A DNA stretch of 64,000 nt, from assembly GCA_964023205.1 (NCBI GenBank), contig OZ026850.1, forward strand, positions 8,877,770 through 8,941,769, read 5' to 3'. The stretch is from Lutraria lutraria. Taxonomy: Eukaryota; Mollusca; Bivalvia; Venerida; Mactridae. The translations under genes were made by a program, and so were the position numbers. Of the stretch, positions 10,654 through 23,384 are shown one piece after another (the stretch's first letter is position 1; every line of letters begins with the position of its first letter). The notes under the pieces were generated by a model. The model was not told where the DNA came from, made no database searches, and saw nothing but the letters and a program-made list of their open reading frames with translations.

Positions 10654-11999
10654 CTGAAATAAACAGATGGATGCCAAATGAACATTATAAATTTATCAAA
10701 AACTTTCTCAAGTAGTTTCTGCAAATGAATAATTTCCTGGTGTTACAATTACAGTCTACCTGTAAAGTGAGACATTTGGACAGGTTGTTTTAAGAACAAT
10801 TTCTACACAAAGAAACCAAGCTTACCTAATTAATACATCAACTTGTTTTTGTCTTTCCTAATAACAATTGTTCAATGCCAGGCACAAGTGTTTTTAGAAG
10901 GCCATACTAATTACGATGGAAAAAGGTCATTTGAGGATATTACCAAATCTCTTACTAGTACGGTAAACAAGACAGGGAAGAAGTACTTTGATCTAATAAA
11001 GACCATAAAATAGTTCCATCATTTTATGAACATTATACCGCGCGATCGTCGGCTTACATAAATTAAAACCCGCTGTGATATGTGATGTAATGTTTTCTTC
11101 ATGTTTTAGGGAAGAAATATGGTTATTGTGCTTTTATTGTTAAAAAGGAACAAAAAATCAGAATAACGCAATCAGTGGTTGACCTGACCTAAATAACAAA
11201 TTTCCGAAAATCAACGCAATGTAATCATCAAATCGCTGCAACCGTTGTTTTTATAAGCAAAACAAATTTGTAAGTTACGATAATTCGATAAAGACGCGGA
11301 AATAACACTGATCAATTAATACAGGTTACTTTTTCAGAAGTCTTTCAATAGACATCGCTATTTTTCACACGCTGATGTAAGTTAACGTCTCTGCATAGGT
11401 ATCACTACATAACTATTAACTCTGCCCACTACTGGTAGAATGTCTGGTGTGTATGATACTAATTATTTCATAACTTGGCATAGGATTTTATATGGGCCCT
11501 ACTTCAAACTGCTGTTTATTCATAAGTATGTATTGATTTATGCATGAGCAGAATTTATAGCACTGCAGCACTACATACTTTGATACATAATGATTTGTAA
11601 GCCTTTGTATTATGTGAGGTTGTCATTATAATGCTGGTATGATAGACAGTCCTAAAATATGGACACAATTAACAATCAGTTGCATATAGGTATTATGGAC
11701 AGTTGATTACATGTTGACATCATGATGCACAGTTCTAAAACATTGACATTATGCACAGTTCTAAAATACTGACATTTTGCACAGTCCATACATATTGGCA
11801 TGATGAACCATCCTCAAATATTAACATGATAATATATGTAATTATGTCCTGAAATTATTTTGCCAACATTTCTGTACAAAGCCCTCCCATCAGTACCTTC
11901 AGTGCTTTCATTTCAGCATTGGATCTAAATACCTTAATACCTCATTAGCTAAGTAAGGACTCAGTATAATGACCAAAATAATGTATCATAGTTAAATCT
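10654..11999. other. RIM intron 2, 3' end, mostly unique AT-rich sequence
   Basis: It contains the exon 3 acceptor and its pyrimidine tract. Beyond that there are short degenerate repeats around ACAGTTCTAAAATA (11700-11800) and no gene or mobile element that I can support. Confidence 0.6.
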
Positions 12000-12002
12000 C
12001 AG

Positions 12003-12970
12003 TAACATTATGTCAGTGTAACATATCAGTAACAATGCATCCTTGTAATATATCGGTAACGATGCATCCGTGTAATATATCAGTAATGATGTATCCGTGT
12101 AATATATCAGTAAAGATGTTTCCGTGTGATATATCAGTAATGATGTATCTGTGTAATATATCAGTAATGATGTATACGTGTAATATATCAGTAATGATGT
12201 ATCTGTGTAATATATTTGTAACAATGTATCAGTGTAATATATCAGTAATGATGTATCAGTGTAATATATCAGTAATGATGTATATGTGTAATATATCAGT
12301 AATGATGTATCCGTGTAATATATCAGTAATGATGTATATGTGTAATATATCAGTAATGATGTATCTGTGTAATATATCAGTAATGATGTATCTGTGTAAT
12401 ATATTAGTAACAATGTATCAGTGTAATATATCAGTAATGATGTATCTGTGTAATATATTAGTAACAATGTATCAGTGTAATGTATCAGTAATGATGTATC
12501 TGTGTAATATATCAGTAATGATGTATCTGTGTAATATATCAGTAATGATGTATCTGTGTAATAAATTAGAAACAATGTATCAGTGTAATATATCAGTAAT
12601 GATGTATCTGTGTAATATATTAGTAACAATGTATCAGTGTTATGTATCAGTAATGATGTATCTGTGTAATATATCAGTAACAATGTATCTGTGTAATATA
12701 TCAGTAATGATGTATCTGTGTAATATATTAGTAACAATGTATCAGTGTAATATATCAGTAATGATGTATCTGTGCAATATATCAGTAATGATGTATCTGT
12801 GTAATATATTAGTAACAATGTATCAGTTTAATATATCAGTAATGATGTATATGTGTAATATATCAGTAATGATGTATATGTGTAATACATCAGTAATGAT
12901 GTATACGTGTAATATATCAGTAATGATGTATCTGTGTAATATATTAGTAACAATGTATCAGTGTAATATC
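12003..12970. repeat. 27-bp minisatellite, about 36 copies
   Basis: The unit is GTAATATATCAGTAATGATG then TATCTGT, with variants AACAATGTATCAGT and TATATGT. Because 27 is a multiple of three and the unit lacks stops, long open frames appear on both strands (312 and 285 codons). These are artefacts. Confidence 0.95.
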
Positions 12971-12974
12971 TAAA

Positions 12975-13712
12975 CAAGGATGATAATATGGTGACTTCAA
13001 TATTGATTATTGACAATGAGAGACTGAGAGAGGAAAGTCTAATACTGCATACAAATATCAATCAGTTATTTATTTATAGCAATGGATGCTCTGTTTCTTT
13101 AGGATTTTTTTACCCATGAGAGTAACATAAATTATTTGACTAAGCTCAGATTATACCATCATTAGAAAAAGTCAGAATGACCAAAAGAGTTTTGGCTTCA
13201 TTTTCTTCATTCATTGGGAATACCTCAATATTTGATTGAACATTGCAATAATAAAAACCTAATACAACGCATAACATAATCACTGTATGATGTCTGTATA
13301 TGTATTAATTACTGATCAATAGTTACAAGAAATATTTGTGAAAGATATAAGTTGTGAGTCCCATGACAGACTGTAATGCTGGAAGTAAACATGCAGTAGA
13401 ATTCTGACCAAACCAAATAAACCTGCACAATATGATGACTTATATAACATGCGACCTTGCCATTTTAAAGAGAAATAAATGCTGACAGTTCTAGATTAGC
13501 GTTTATGATCAAATTTCTTTGTTCAGGCTTGCAAGCATTGTGTTTAACTGGCAGTGCACTCAATTAAGGGAATTATCAGCATTTTTCACAATCAAAATGA
13601 TTCATGACACTTAATAATGATCAATTATTAATCAACACCTATCATCTATTGTAAAAGTGTCACAAAATGCCTGATGTCTAACACCCCACCTCGTCCTTCA
13701 AGGAGGAAGTTA
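12975..13712. other. Intron 2, no recognisable feature
   Basis: AT-rich sequence between the 27-bp array and a family E element. No exon-like frame or repeat end was seen. Confidence 0.6.
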
Positions 13713-14741
13713 ACAAGAGCTCCAAGGTCGGAGACATATGCCCCCAAACAGGGCCTTGACACAGAGTTATTGCTCAAAAGATTTTCACACTTTGACCTAG
13801 TGACCAAAAGGGGTCTTCTACAGTCTAAGGCAAATGCACCTGCAAAGTATCAGGCCCATCGGTCAATCCGTTGACGAGTTATCCATTGGAAATGATTTTC
13901 ACACTCCATGTCACAGTGATCTTGACCTTTGACTTAGTGACCCCAGTTTCAATAGGGGTCATCTAGTGTCCAAGGCAAATGCACCTGCAAAGTATCAGGC
14001 CCACCGGTCAATCCGTTGACGAGTTATCCATCGGAAACAATTTTCACACTCAATGTCACAGTGACCTTGACCTAGTGACCCCAGTTTCAATAGGGGTCAT
14101 CTAGTGTCCAAGGCCAATGCACAAACAGACAGACAGACAGAATACATGTCAGTATTCAAGTGTTCTAGTCAGCAATAATCCATAAAATCTACTAAATCTA
14201 ATACAGAATCATTCTAAGTCCTAATTAAGTCAAGGTCAAAGTGAGGTTGTATGATATGGTTGGATTGAGAATGATCATATACAACAACTGTGTATTAAGT
14301 ATCAAAGTGTCCAAGTAAGTGGTATTGGTGCTAGATGAAACGGTAAAATCTACTTAACCTAGAAAAGAATCATTCTAAGTCCAGATTAAGTCAAGGTTAA
14401 GGTGGGGTTTGTTGATATGGGTGTATTGAGAATGATCATACACAATAACTGTGTATTAAGTATCAAAGTGTCCAAGTAATTGGTATTGGTGCTAGATGAA
14501 ACGGTAAAATCTACTTAACCTGGTACAAAATCATTCTAAGTCCAAATTAGGTCAAGGTCAAAGTGGGATTTGTTGATATGGGTGAATTAAGAATGATCAT
14601 ACGTAACAACTGTTTAAGTATCAAAGAGTTCTAGTAAGCAGTATTGGCGCTAGACGAAACGGTAAAATCTACTTAACCTCATATGGACGGACGGTCAGTC
14701 ATTATATGCCCCGATATTAAAGATGCCGGGGGGCATAAAAA
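13713..14741 (+). mobile_element. Family E Helentron-like repeat
   Basis: The 5' end is ACAAGAGCTCCAAGGTCGGAG then ACATATGCCCCC. The core has repeated TTGACCTAGTGACC segments and then about three units of roughly 145 bp around GTAAAATCTACTTAACCT. The 3' end is TATGCCCCGATATTAAAG then ATGCCGGGGGGCATAAAAA. The 5' TATGCCCCC is the reverse complement of the 3' GGGGGCATA. A (GACA)n run lies near 14130. Confidence 0.85.
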
Positions 14742-14979
14742 CTAAACCATAATTATATACTAAAATAAACCCACTGTATAAAGTCCATAGCAAGTGATTA
14801 AGAACAAATATTACCCTTGGTTATTCTTCTATAAACCAATATCGCACGTGATTTACAAATTTTTGAACAACGATAACTACTCTCTATATAGGAATATATC
14901 AAAATAATTAGCTTTTAAATGTATAAAGCAGGGAACCATGCCTCAGATTTTTTAAAACGTCTTTAATGTCCTCCGTTAA

Positions 14980-16215
14980 AAAAACATCATCAGCCTATGT
15001 AAAACCCGGGGGCGGGGCCAATTTTTACAAACAAGATGTGTTTTATAAACACCATGCCCCCTCCGGTTGCCCTTTTTAAAAATGTACAGGTCCTGTAGAG
15101 ATTGTCATAATGAACCAAGATATGAAGTTCGATGATTGCAGGTGGTAGCGTTTTGATTTAATAGGCAAGGTTAAATTTCGGTACAGGCAAACAAAGGGCC
15201 ATAAATCTGCTAAAAATGATCGAATCACAAAACCCTAACAATATATGCTGGTGAACATGGTGACAATAGTTCTATCAAAGTTTGGTAAAAATCCCTTGAG
15301 AAATACAGAAGTAGTTGCAAACAAAAGAGTATTTCTCTATATATTACATATGCACAAAATAAACAAAGGGCTATAATTCTGTCAAAATTTATCGAATCAT
15401 AAAACCTTTACAACATGCATTGGGTATCTCAATAACAATAGTTCCATGAAAGTTTTATCAAAATCCCTTGAGAAAACAAGGAAACAAGAGTATTTCACTG
15501 ATACAATCACACAATATAAACTAAGGGTCATAATTCCGTCAAAAATGATCGAATCACAAAACCCGGAATATATGTGTGATGGTTCTTGGTAACAACAAGG
15601 CTGTGAAAGTTTCGTCAAAATCCCATGAAAAATGTAGGAGTAGTATCCTAATTTAAACACAATGACCCTGTGACCTTGACCTTTGACCTACTGACCTAAA
15701 AACGCACAGGTCCTGTAGAGGTTGTCATGAGGAACCTACATAATTATGAAGTTTGATGGATGTAGGTGCAGGCGTTTTGATTTTATAGGCAAGGTTAAAG
15801 TTTGGTACAAACAGACAAACAGAGAGGCCAAAAACAATATCCCCCCGATCTATCGATACGGGGGCATAAAAATGTAAGCTCTAGGCCTCGAAGTTTCTAA
15901 AAGAAGATTCTTTAAATTTCCTATATAAGCCTATATATCACGTGACCCCATGGAGGGGCCATTTTTACCCCGGGGCCATAATTTGAATAAATTTGGTTGA
16001 GGTCCACTAGATAATGCTACATCCGAAATATCTAAGCTCTAAGAAGATTATATAATTTCCAATTTTGACACTGGGGTCATAATTTGAACAAACTTAGTAG
16101 AGGTCCATTGGACAATACTGCACACAAAATATCTAAGCTCTAAGCCTGGTTTTGGACAAGAAGATTTTTTAATTTTCCTATATAAGCCTATATATATATA
16201 AATCAAGTGAACCCC
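14980..16215 (+). mobile_element. Family C repeat, truncated, interrupted by family F
   Basis: It resembles the complete family C copy at 57455-58161 (CATCATCAGCCTATGTAAAA, GGGGCCAATTTTTAC, ATCTAAGCTCTAGGCC, GAAGATTTTTTAA). Both termini are missing. A family F element occupies 15031-15872, and about 90 bp of family C seems to be lost at that junction. Confidence 0.75.
15031..15872 (+). mobile_element. Family F Helentron-like repeat nested in family C
   Basis: The 5' end is ACAAGATGTGTTTTATAAAC then ACCATGCCCCC, with a GTGTTT/AAACAC hairpin. The 3' end is CCCCCCGATCTATCGATACG then GGGGGCATAAAAA. The subterminal ATGCCCCC and terminal GGGGGCAT are reverse complements. The core repeats the motif GTCAAAAATGATCGAATCAC two to three times. 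Confidence 0.85.
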
Positions 16216-17740
16216 GGGCTGAGCAATTAACAATTAAAGTGTCCGATCATTATCGTCTCATGAAATCAACAAATTTGAAGCGCCCCTTTCAATTTTGATA
16301 GCCAATCAAAATCGCTAATGTTTACGGTTCAATAATTGAAACCACCCCAATGTTTGATGTCTAGTAAGAGATTTTTTAACAAATTTTGTCATTAATGAAT
16401 TGAATAGTATCATATCGTACCAATACAATGCACATTACGTTAGAGATGTTTAACACTAATCAGGAAAAGTCGATAAAGGGGTGCAGTATTTATCGCAATA
16501 AAACATCATTGTTGCTTGGTATTAAAGTATGATATTTAATCTTTGTCAATAACGTAAAATATTATTTTACGTTATTTTAGCGATTTTAGCCAATGCTGAT
16601 ACGTTAAGATGAAGTGGTGAAGTGTATTTTACAATTAATACAAGTTTCAGTGGATATCTCTGTATGATGGTAGCTATACTAGTGTCATGATTCTAGGTGC
16701 ATATTGATGTTTTTTTGTTCAGCAGAAAATCTATACATTTTGTAAATACATTTATAAAATTACCTCCAATACAATTAACTATACATTGTGTTACAAAATT
16801 AATATTACAGTGATCAGTATCTATCAACTCTTAAAAGAATGTACCAATTATAAAAGTTCTAAAACAAGTTAAACTCAGTATTGGTAAATATGAAACTTTC
16901 AAACAACATCTCATTATTATTACATATTAAATATGCTGATTTCTATAAAGTGATAATAAAACGCGACATTCATTTGCAGATAATTTAACAGAAAGCTGCT
17001 TGGACATTACAGGCCACAAATTTGAACAGGTGTGTATAATACACAGCACATATTTGAAGATGGAACATGTAATAGTCAAGTAGTCTGTATAAATAAAAGC
17101 ATGCTAAGAAACTGTAAGACTTACAATTGAAGGAGCTGTATCAACCATTTTTGAAGTAGGTGGCTATGAAGAGAGGAAAGATTATATAAATATGAAATAC
17201 AAACAAACAGAATAAATCTGGATCTGCATTGTGCTTATATGGTAAATATGTGAACAGTAATAATTGTTTATAAAACCTATCACTTCAAGTGTCTATACTA
17301 TAATTCTACTTGAATTTAGATGTTTCTGTTACAAAAGATATACAGGAGCTGGTGGGATTGGTTCTATACTTCGGGAGTTTTCAAACAATAAACAAGTGTG
17401 ACTATTATTATACAAAAGGTACTATACTAGGATTCTACTATTTATGATACCTATCTGTTGTACAACGGCCTATTTGACAGCTACGGTCACTTCAGAGCCA
17501 CCCAACAGAGAGAGGGGAGAAAAGAAAGAGGAGAACTAGGCATTTATATGTCTACTCTTTTTTTAATAGTTTTTCCTGCTTCTTTTGTACAAAGGTACAC
17601 ACCTTGTCATTTTTCCTGTGATTTTCTAGACACAGTACTTGGCTCGGTAGTTGAGATGGGGACACTGAAAAAGCCTCCCTGATGAATTTGACAGGCGGAG
17701 CCCAAAGTCGAACCATTGATCTTTCATTTAGTAGTCCAGT
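16216..17740. other. Intron 2 without a gene; one 29-bp hairpin
   Basis: No coding exon or known repeat family was supported. A 13-bp-stem hairpin, AATAACGTAAAAT with a 3-base loop and ATTTTACGTTATT, lies at 16548-16576. Confidence 0.6.
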
Positions 17741-17754
17741 GTATTACAACTCGT

Positions 17755-18870
17755 CCACACTTGATTCCACTAACAATATACAGGTGGGACCATTACAATG
17801 TATTATACAAGAGGGCCACATTGGCCCTTTATCGCTCACCTGAGAACAAAGGCCAATAATCAATGACCAGGTAATATAGTTTCCATCTCGTAAAACTCAT
17901 TTTTACGTAGATTTTGAGATCAAAACCAACAATGAAGGTATAATACTGTTAAACAAGCTAAAACGTAGCAAATTTTCTAATCCAAGGGTCCATAACTCTT
18001 GAAGTTGTGGTCCAATTCCACCCATAACTTAACTTGTCCAAAACCATAAGGTCATACACATTCATTGTAAATATGATTAGGATCGGTGAATAAATGAAGG
18101 CGCTAGAGTGTAAACAAGCTAAAATATAGCAAATTTTCTAAGTCAAGGGCCCATAACTCTTGAAGATGTGGTCCAATTCCGCCCATAATCAAACTTGTTC
18201 AAGATATTTTGGTTATACTCATTTACTGAAAATATTATTAGGATCGGTGTATAAATGAAGGCGCTAGTGTGTAAACAAGCTAAAATATAGCAAATTTTCA
18301 AAATCAAGGGCCCATAACTCTTGAAGTTTGGGTCCGATTCCGTCCATAATCGAACTTGTCCAAGATCTTTTGGTTATTCACATTTACTGAAAATATGATC
18401 AGGATTGGTGAATAAATGAAGGCGCTAGAGTGTAAACAAACTCAAATATAGTAAATTTTGTAATTCAAGGGCCCATAACTCTAGAAGTTATTATCAGATT
18501 TTGCCCATAATCGAACTTAGCCTAGACATTGTGGCAATATACATTGTGAGCAAGTTTAATCAAGATTCGTAAAGAGCTGTGGTTGCTAGAGTGTAAACAA
18601 ACTAATTGTGGACGGACGATGGACGCCGGACGCCGGACATTCACCGATCCTAAAAGCTCACCTGATGAATCAGGTGAGCTAAAAATAGGTACTTCAGGAT
18701 TATACAATTAATATACAGGTGGGACCATTACAATGTATCATGAAATAGGTACTTCAGGATTCTACTAACAATATACAGGTGGGACCATTACAATGTATTA
18801 TAAAATAGGTACTTCAGGATTCTACAAACAATATACAGGTGGGACCATTACAATGTATTATAAAATATTC
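17755..18870. repeat. 60-bp tandem repeat, interrupted by a family B element
   Basis: About four copies of a 60-bp unit containing ATAGGTACTTCAGGATTCTA and ATACAGGTGGGACCATTACA. One copy lies at 17755-17806, left of the family B insertion, and the others at 18686-18870. The intact junction TGTATTATAAAATAGG serves as an empty site for that insertion. Confidence 0.9.
17807..18685 (+). mobile_element. Family B Helentron-like repeat, complete
   Basis: The 5' end is ACAAGAGGGCCACATTGGCC then CTTTATCGCTCACCTGAG. The core has units of about 160 bp (GCTAGAGTGTAAACAAGC starts near 18102, 18262 and 18423). The 3' end is a perfect hairpin, AGCTCACCTGAT-GA-ATCAGGTGAGCT, followed by AAAAA. GCTCACCTGA at the left is the reverse complement of TCAGGTGAGC at the right. 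Confidence 0.92.
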
Positions 18871-19088
18871 TATGAATGAACAACTATATGACTTCTTGTG
18901 TTTCATACTATAATCAACTTTTTTTAAAATGAATACAATGAAAATCCAGATTTATACAAGAAAAGATCATTCACATACCAAATGACAAAACATACATATA
19001 AATGTAGGATAAAGTCAACCACCGAAGAAGGTGCATACAAGTTATATGTGCATTAAATTTCAAACAATCCTTTCTATGAACAATAATA

Positions 19089-19432
19089 ACATGAGGGCCA
19101 TATGGCCCTTTAACCACTCACCTGAAAAAAAGATCTTTTCCAATATGAGATAATGTAAAATCAAGTTAAACCTGTGGGCAGGGCCAATTTTGACCTCGCA
19201 GCCGTAATTTGAACAAGCCTGGGAGAGGTCTGCTAGACAATACTACATACAAAATATCTAAACTCTAGGGACAAGAAGATCTTTTAAGTTTTTCCCATTT
19301 GTTGCCATACAACCAGAGTTTTTAAAGAAATCTAAGAAATCAACAACTTTGAAAGGGGACCACCAAAGGATCATTCCAGCAAATTTGGTTGCAATTGGCA
19401 TAATGATGTAGGATAAGTTGTTTTTTAAAGTA
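19089..19432 (+). mobile_element. Family C repeat, 5' part and internal fragment
   Basis: It begins ACATGAGGGCCATATGGCCC and CACTCACCTGA, then family C body (GGGCAGGGCCAATTTTGACC, ATCTAAACTCTAGG, TTGCCATACAACCAGAG). The 3' hairpin is absent. A family A copy begins directly after it. Confidence 0.75.
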
Positions 19433-19675
19433 ACAAGAGGGCCAAGATGGCCCTATATCGCTCACATGACAATCACTCATTCACTGTTCACTCATTAAAA
19501 CATTATTTTGAACTGGTCATCTAGTTTTTGACCCCAGATGACCCATGTTAAACTCATCCTACATATTAATAAGACAAACATTCTGACAAAATTTGGTGAA
19601 GATCCAATCAAAACCATGAAAACTACAGCATAGACAAGGTTTTCCTTAGATTTCACCTCATGGCCTCATGATACT
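19433..19675 (+). mobile_element. Family A repeat, 5' fragment
   Basis: An intact 5' end (ACAAGAGGGCCAAGATGGCC, GCTCACATGACAATC) and about one and a half core units, then loss of similarity near 19675. Confidence 0.85.
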
Positions 19676-20187
19676 CAGTCATGCAGCACTGCTGTTATAA
19701 AACTGAAATATCTCTGGTTAAAACCCACTCAAACACTGTATTAGTATGGTAGTATTATCTCTGAAATAATATAGTTTTATAGTTTATTATAGCTGTTTGC
19801 GAGTATATAGTGTAGTGTCTATTGCTAGTTTGGCCAATCTTGGCCATTTCATTGGCTAATGGTGATGACTGAATCAATTAATAGTTGACAGGTAAGTAAA
19901 TCAAGAAGGCATTGCCTGGATAAGTTGTTGTGTGGTTATTTGAAGTTCAATGTGGTTGTATGGTATTGCTCAGATTTATGGTGAATTCGTTAACATTTAG
20001 GGTTGATTCTATTTGATTGATGTCGGGTATGATATTACCATGTGCTTGTGAACTATATGCATGAATTTATTCATGTGTCAAATACTTATGATTGTCATTA
20101 TAATGTGTATTAATCATATCATGTAAATATTTTATATTCTCCTTAATGTAGGATTGAATAAAATATACAGTCAATATCCTTTATGAA
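19676..20187. other. Intron 2, unannotated
   Basis: AT-rich sequence between repeats. No feature is supported. Confidence 0.6.
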
Positions 20188-21045
20188 ACAAGAGGGCCAA
20201 GATTGCTCTTGATCGCTCACCTGAGAACAAAGGCACTATACTTAATGACCATGTAATATAGTTTCCATCTGGTATAACCCAATTTTATGTACATTTTGAG
20301 ATCTAAACCAACAATGAAGGTATAATACTGTTAAACAAGGTAAAACGTAGCAAATTTTCTAATCCAAGGGCCCGTAACTCTTGAAGTTGTGGTCCAATTT
20401 CACACATAACTGAACTTGTCCAAGACCGTAAGGTCATATGCATGCATTCTAAATGTGATTAGGATCAGTGAATAAATGAAGGTGCTAGAGTGTAAACAAG
20501 CTAAAATATAGCAAATTTTCTAAGTCAAGGGCCCATTACTCTTGAAGTTCTGGTCCGATTCCGCCCATAATCAGACTTGTCCAAGATCTTTTAGTTATAC
20601 ACATTTACTAAAAAAATTATTAGGATTGGTGAATAAATGAAGGCGCTAGAGTGTAAACAAACTCAAATATAGCAAATTTTCTAATTCAAGGGTTATAACT
20701 CTTGAAGTTCTGATCCGATTCTGCCCATAATTTAACTTGTCTAAGATCTTTAGGTTATACACATTTACTGAAAATATTATTAGGATTGGTGAATAAATAA
20801 ATGCGATAGAGTGTAAACAAACTCAAATATAGCAAATTTTGTAATTCAAGGGCCCATAACTCTAGAAGTTTTGGTCCGATTTTGCCCATAATCAAACTTA
20901 GCTGAGACATTGTGGCCATATACATTGTGAGCAAGTTTGATCAAGATTCGTTAAGAGCTGTGGATGCTAGAGTGTAAACAAACCAATTGTGACCGGACAC
21001 CGGACATTCATCGATCCTAAAAGCTCACCTCAGGTGAGCTAAAAA
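20188..21045 (+). mobile_element. Family B repeat, complete
   Basis: The 5' end is ACAAGAGGGCCAAGATTGCTC then GATCGCTCACCTGAG. It has four to five core units. The 3' hairpin is shortened to AGCTCACCTCAGGTGAGCT, then AAAAA. Confidence 0.9.
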
Positions 21046-21059
21046 GCAACTTCATACAA

Positions 21060-21700
21060 ACAAGAGGGCCACGATTGCCCTTTATCGCTCACCTGAGAAC
21101 AAAGCCACTATTCTTAATGACCAGGTAATATAGTTTCCATCTCGTAAAACACATTTTTACGCAGATTTTGAGATCAAAACCAACAATGAAGGTATAATAC
21201 TGTTAAACAAGCTAAAACGTAGCAAATTTTCTAATCCAAGGGCCAATAACTCTTGAAGTTGTGGTCCAATTCCACCCATAACTGAACTTGTCCAAAACCA
21301 TAAGGTCATACAGATTCATTGTACATATGATTAGGATCGGTGAATAAATGAAGGTGCTAGAGTGTAAACAAGCTAAAATATAGCAAATTTTCAAAGTCAA
21401 GGGCCTATAACTCTTGAAGTTCTGGTCTGATTCCGCCCATAATCAATCTTGTTCCAGATCTTTAGGTTATACACATTTACTGAAAATATGATTAGGATTG
21501 GAAAATGAATGAAGGCGCTAGAGTGTAAACAAGCTAAATATAGCAAATTTTGTAATTCAAGGGCCCATAACTCTAGAAGTTCTGGTCCGATTTTGCCCAT
21601 AATTGAGAATTGCTTGAGTGTAAACAAACTAATTGTAGACGTATGACGGATGCCGGACATTCAACGATCCTAAAAGCTCATGAATCAGGTGAGCTAAAAA
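21060..21700 (+). mobile_element. Family B repeat, second copy in tandem
   Basis: The 5' end is ACAAGAGGGCCACGATTGCC. It has about three core units, with the 3' end AGCTCATGAATCAGGTGAGCTAAAAA, where part of the left hairpin arm is lost. It starts about 15 bp after the previous family B copy and in the same orientation. Confidence 0.9.
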
Positions 21701-21956
21701 CATAAACCAATATGCTTCTTGTAATTCGTCTACCTATAACGTTTTGTTATAGTTGTTCTTGTTACACTTAAAGAAATTCAAGAAAGTTGAGGTAATTGTT
21801 TCAGACATTAGCTTCAGTTACAGTTATTTTTCACTTTCATGTTGCTCAACATATCCAGTATATCTGCAAATTAACCTAAATATCAGTTTGTAGTTGTTTA
21901 ATAATATAAAGATAACTTCTCAAGAATAATAAGAACATACACAATTACATATGACA

Positions 21957-23066
21957 ATCATAAACCATCGAAATGTGATAAGATACCATAGACATGTGAC
22001 ATGATACCATAGACATGTGACATGTTACCATAGACATGTGACATGATACCATAGACATGTGACATGATACCATAGACATGTGATAAGATACCATACTCCT
22101 GCGACAAGATACCATACTCCTGCGACATGATACCATAGACATGTGATAAGATACCTGACATGCGACTTGAAACCATAGACAAGTGATAAGATACCATACT
22201 CCAGTGACATGATACCATAGACTTGTGATAAGATACCTCCTCTGACATGATACCATAGACATGTGATAACACAGACATGTGATATGATACCATAGACATG
22301 TGACATGATACCATAGACATGTGATAAGATACCATAGACATGTGATAAGATACCATAGACATGTGATATGATACCATAGACATGTGACATGATACCATAG
22401 ACATATGATAAGATACCATACTCCTGTGATATAATACCATAGACATGTGATAAGATACCATACTCCTGCGACATGATACCATAGACATGTGATATGATAC
22501 CATAGACATGTGATATGATACCATAGACATGTGACATGATACCATAGACATATGATAAGATACCATACTCCTGTGATATAATACCATAGACATGTGATAA
22601 GATACCATACTCCTGCGACATGATACCATAGACATGTGACATGATACCATAGACATGTGATAAGATATCTCCTGTGACATGATACCATAGACATGTGATA
22701 AGATACCATAGACATGTGATAAGATATCTCCTGCGACATGTTACCATAGACATGTGATAAGATACCATACTCCTGCGATATGATACCATTGATATGTGAT
22801 ATGATACCATACTCCTGCAATATGATACCGTAGATATGTGACATAATACCATAGACATGTGATAAGATATCTCCAGCGACATGACACCATAGACATGTGA
22901 TAAGATACCATACTCCTGCGATAAGATACCATAGAATGATATGTGATATGATACCATACTCCTGCGATATGATACCATAGATATGTGATATGATACCATA
23001 GACATGTGATAAGATACCATAGATATGTGATATGATACCATAGACATATGATAAGATACCATACTC
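21957..23066. repeat. 21-bp minisatellite, about 53 copies, two unit types
   Basis: Unit type a is ATACCATAGACATGTGATAAG and type b is ATACCATACTCCTGCGACATG. The two are interspersed non-randomly, and blocks of several units recur (for example 22330-22460 and 22490-22600). 21 is a multiple of three, which produces the long minus-strand open frames (up to 390 codons). Confidence 0.95.
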
Positions 23067-23384
23067 CAGCTTTTTCAGATACAGATATGTATTATATACA
23101 AGTCTGCATATCCCCAAAAAGAGTATACTTGCTCAATATAAACATAAATAAAACTGCTTGTAGTTGCTACAGACAATGATACATAAAACATGAATGATCT
23201 ATTAAATTATTACAGCATATGTTGCATGAAAAATAAATGAAACAAATCTAATGACAAATCAATTAGCAAACAAACCATGCAATGAGTAATACATGAATTA
23301 TCAAACAGAATGATTAATACAAAGTTTTCATGATGATTTCATGTTTGTTATCAACCTAAGTTATCTCTTAATACAGAAACAGTA

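Noticed and set aside
11961..12973. Open frames of 285 and 312 codons on opposite strands
   Set aside because: Produced by the 27-bp minisatellite.
21945..23117. 390-codon and shorter frames
   Set aside because: Produced by the 21-bp minisatellite.
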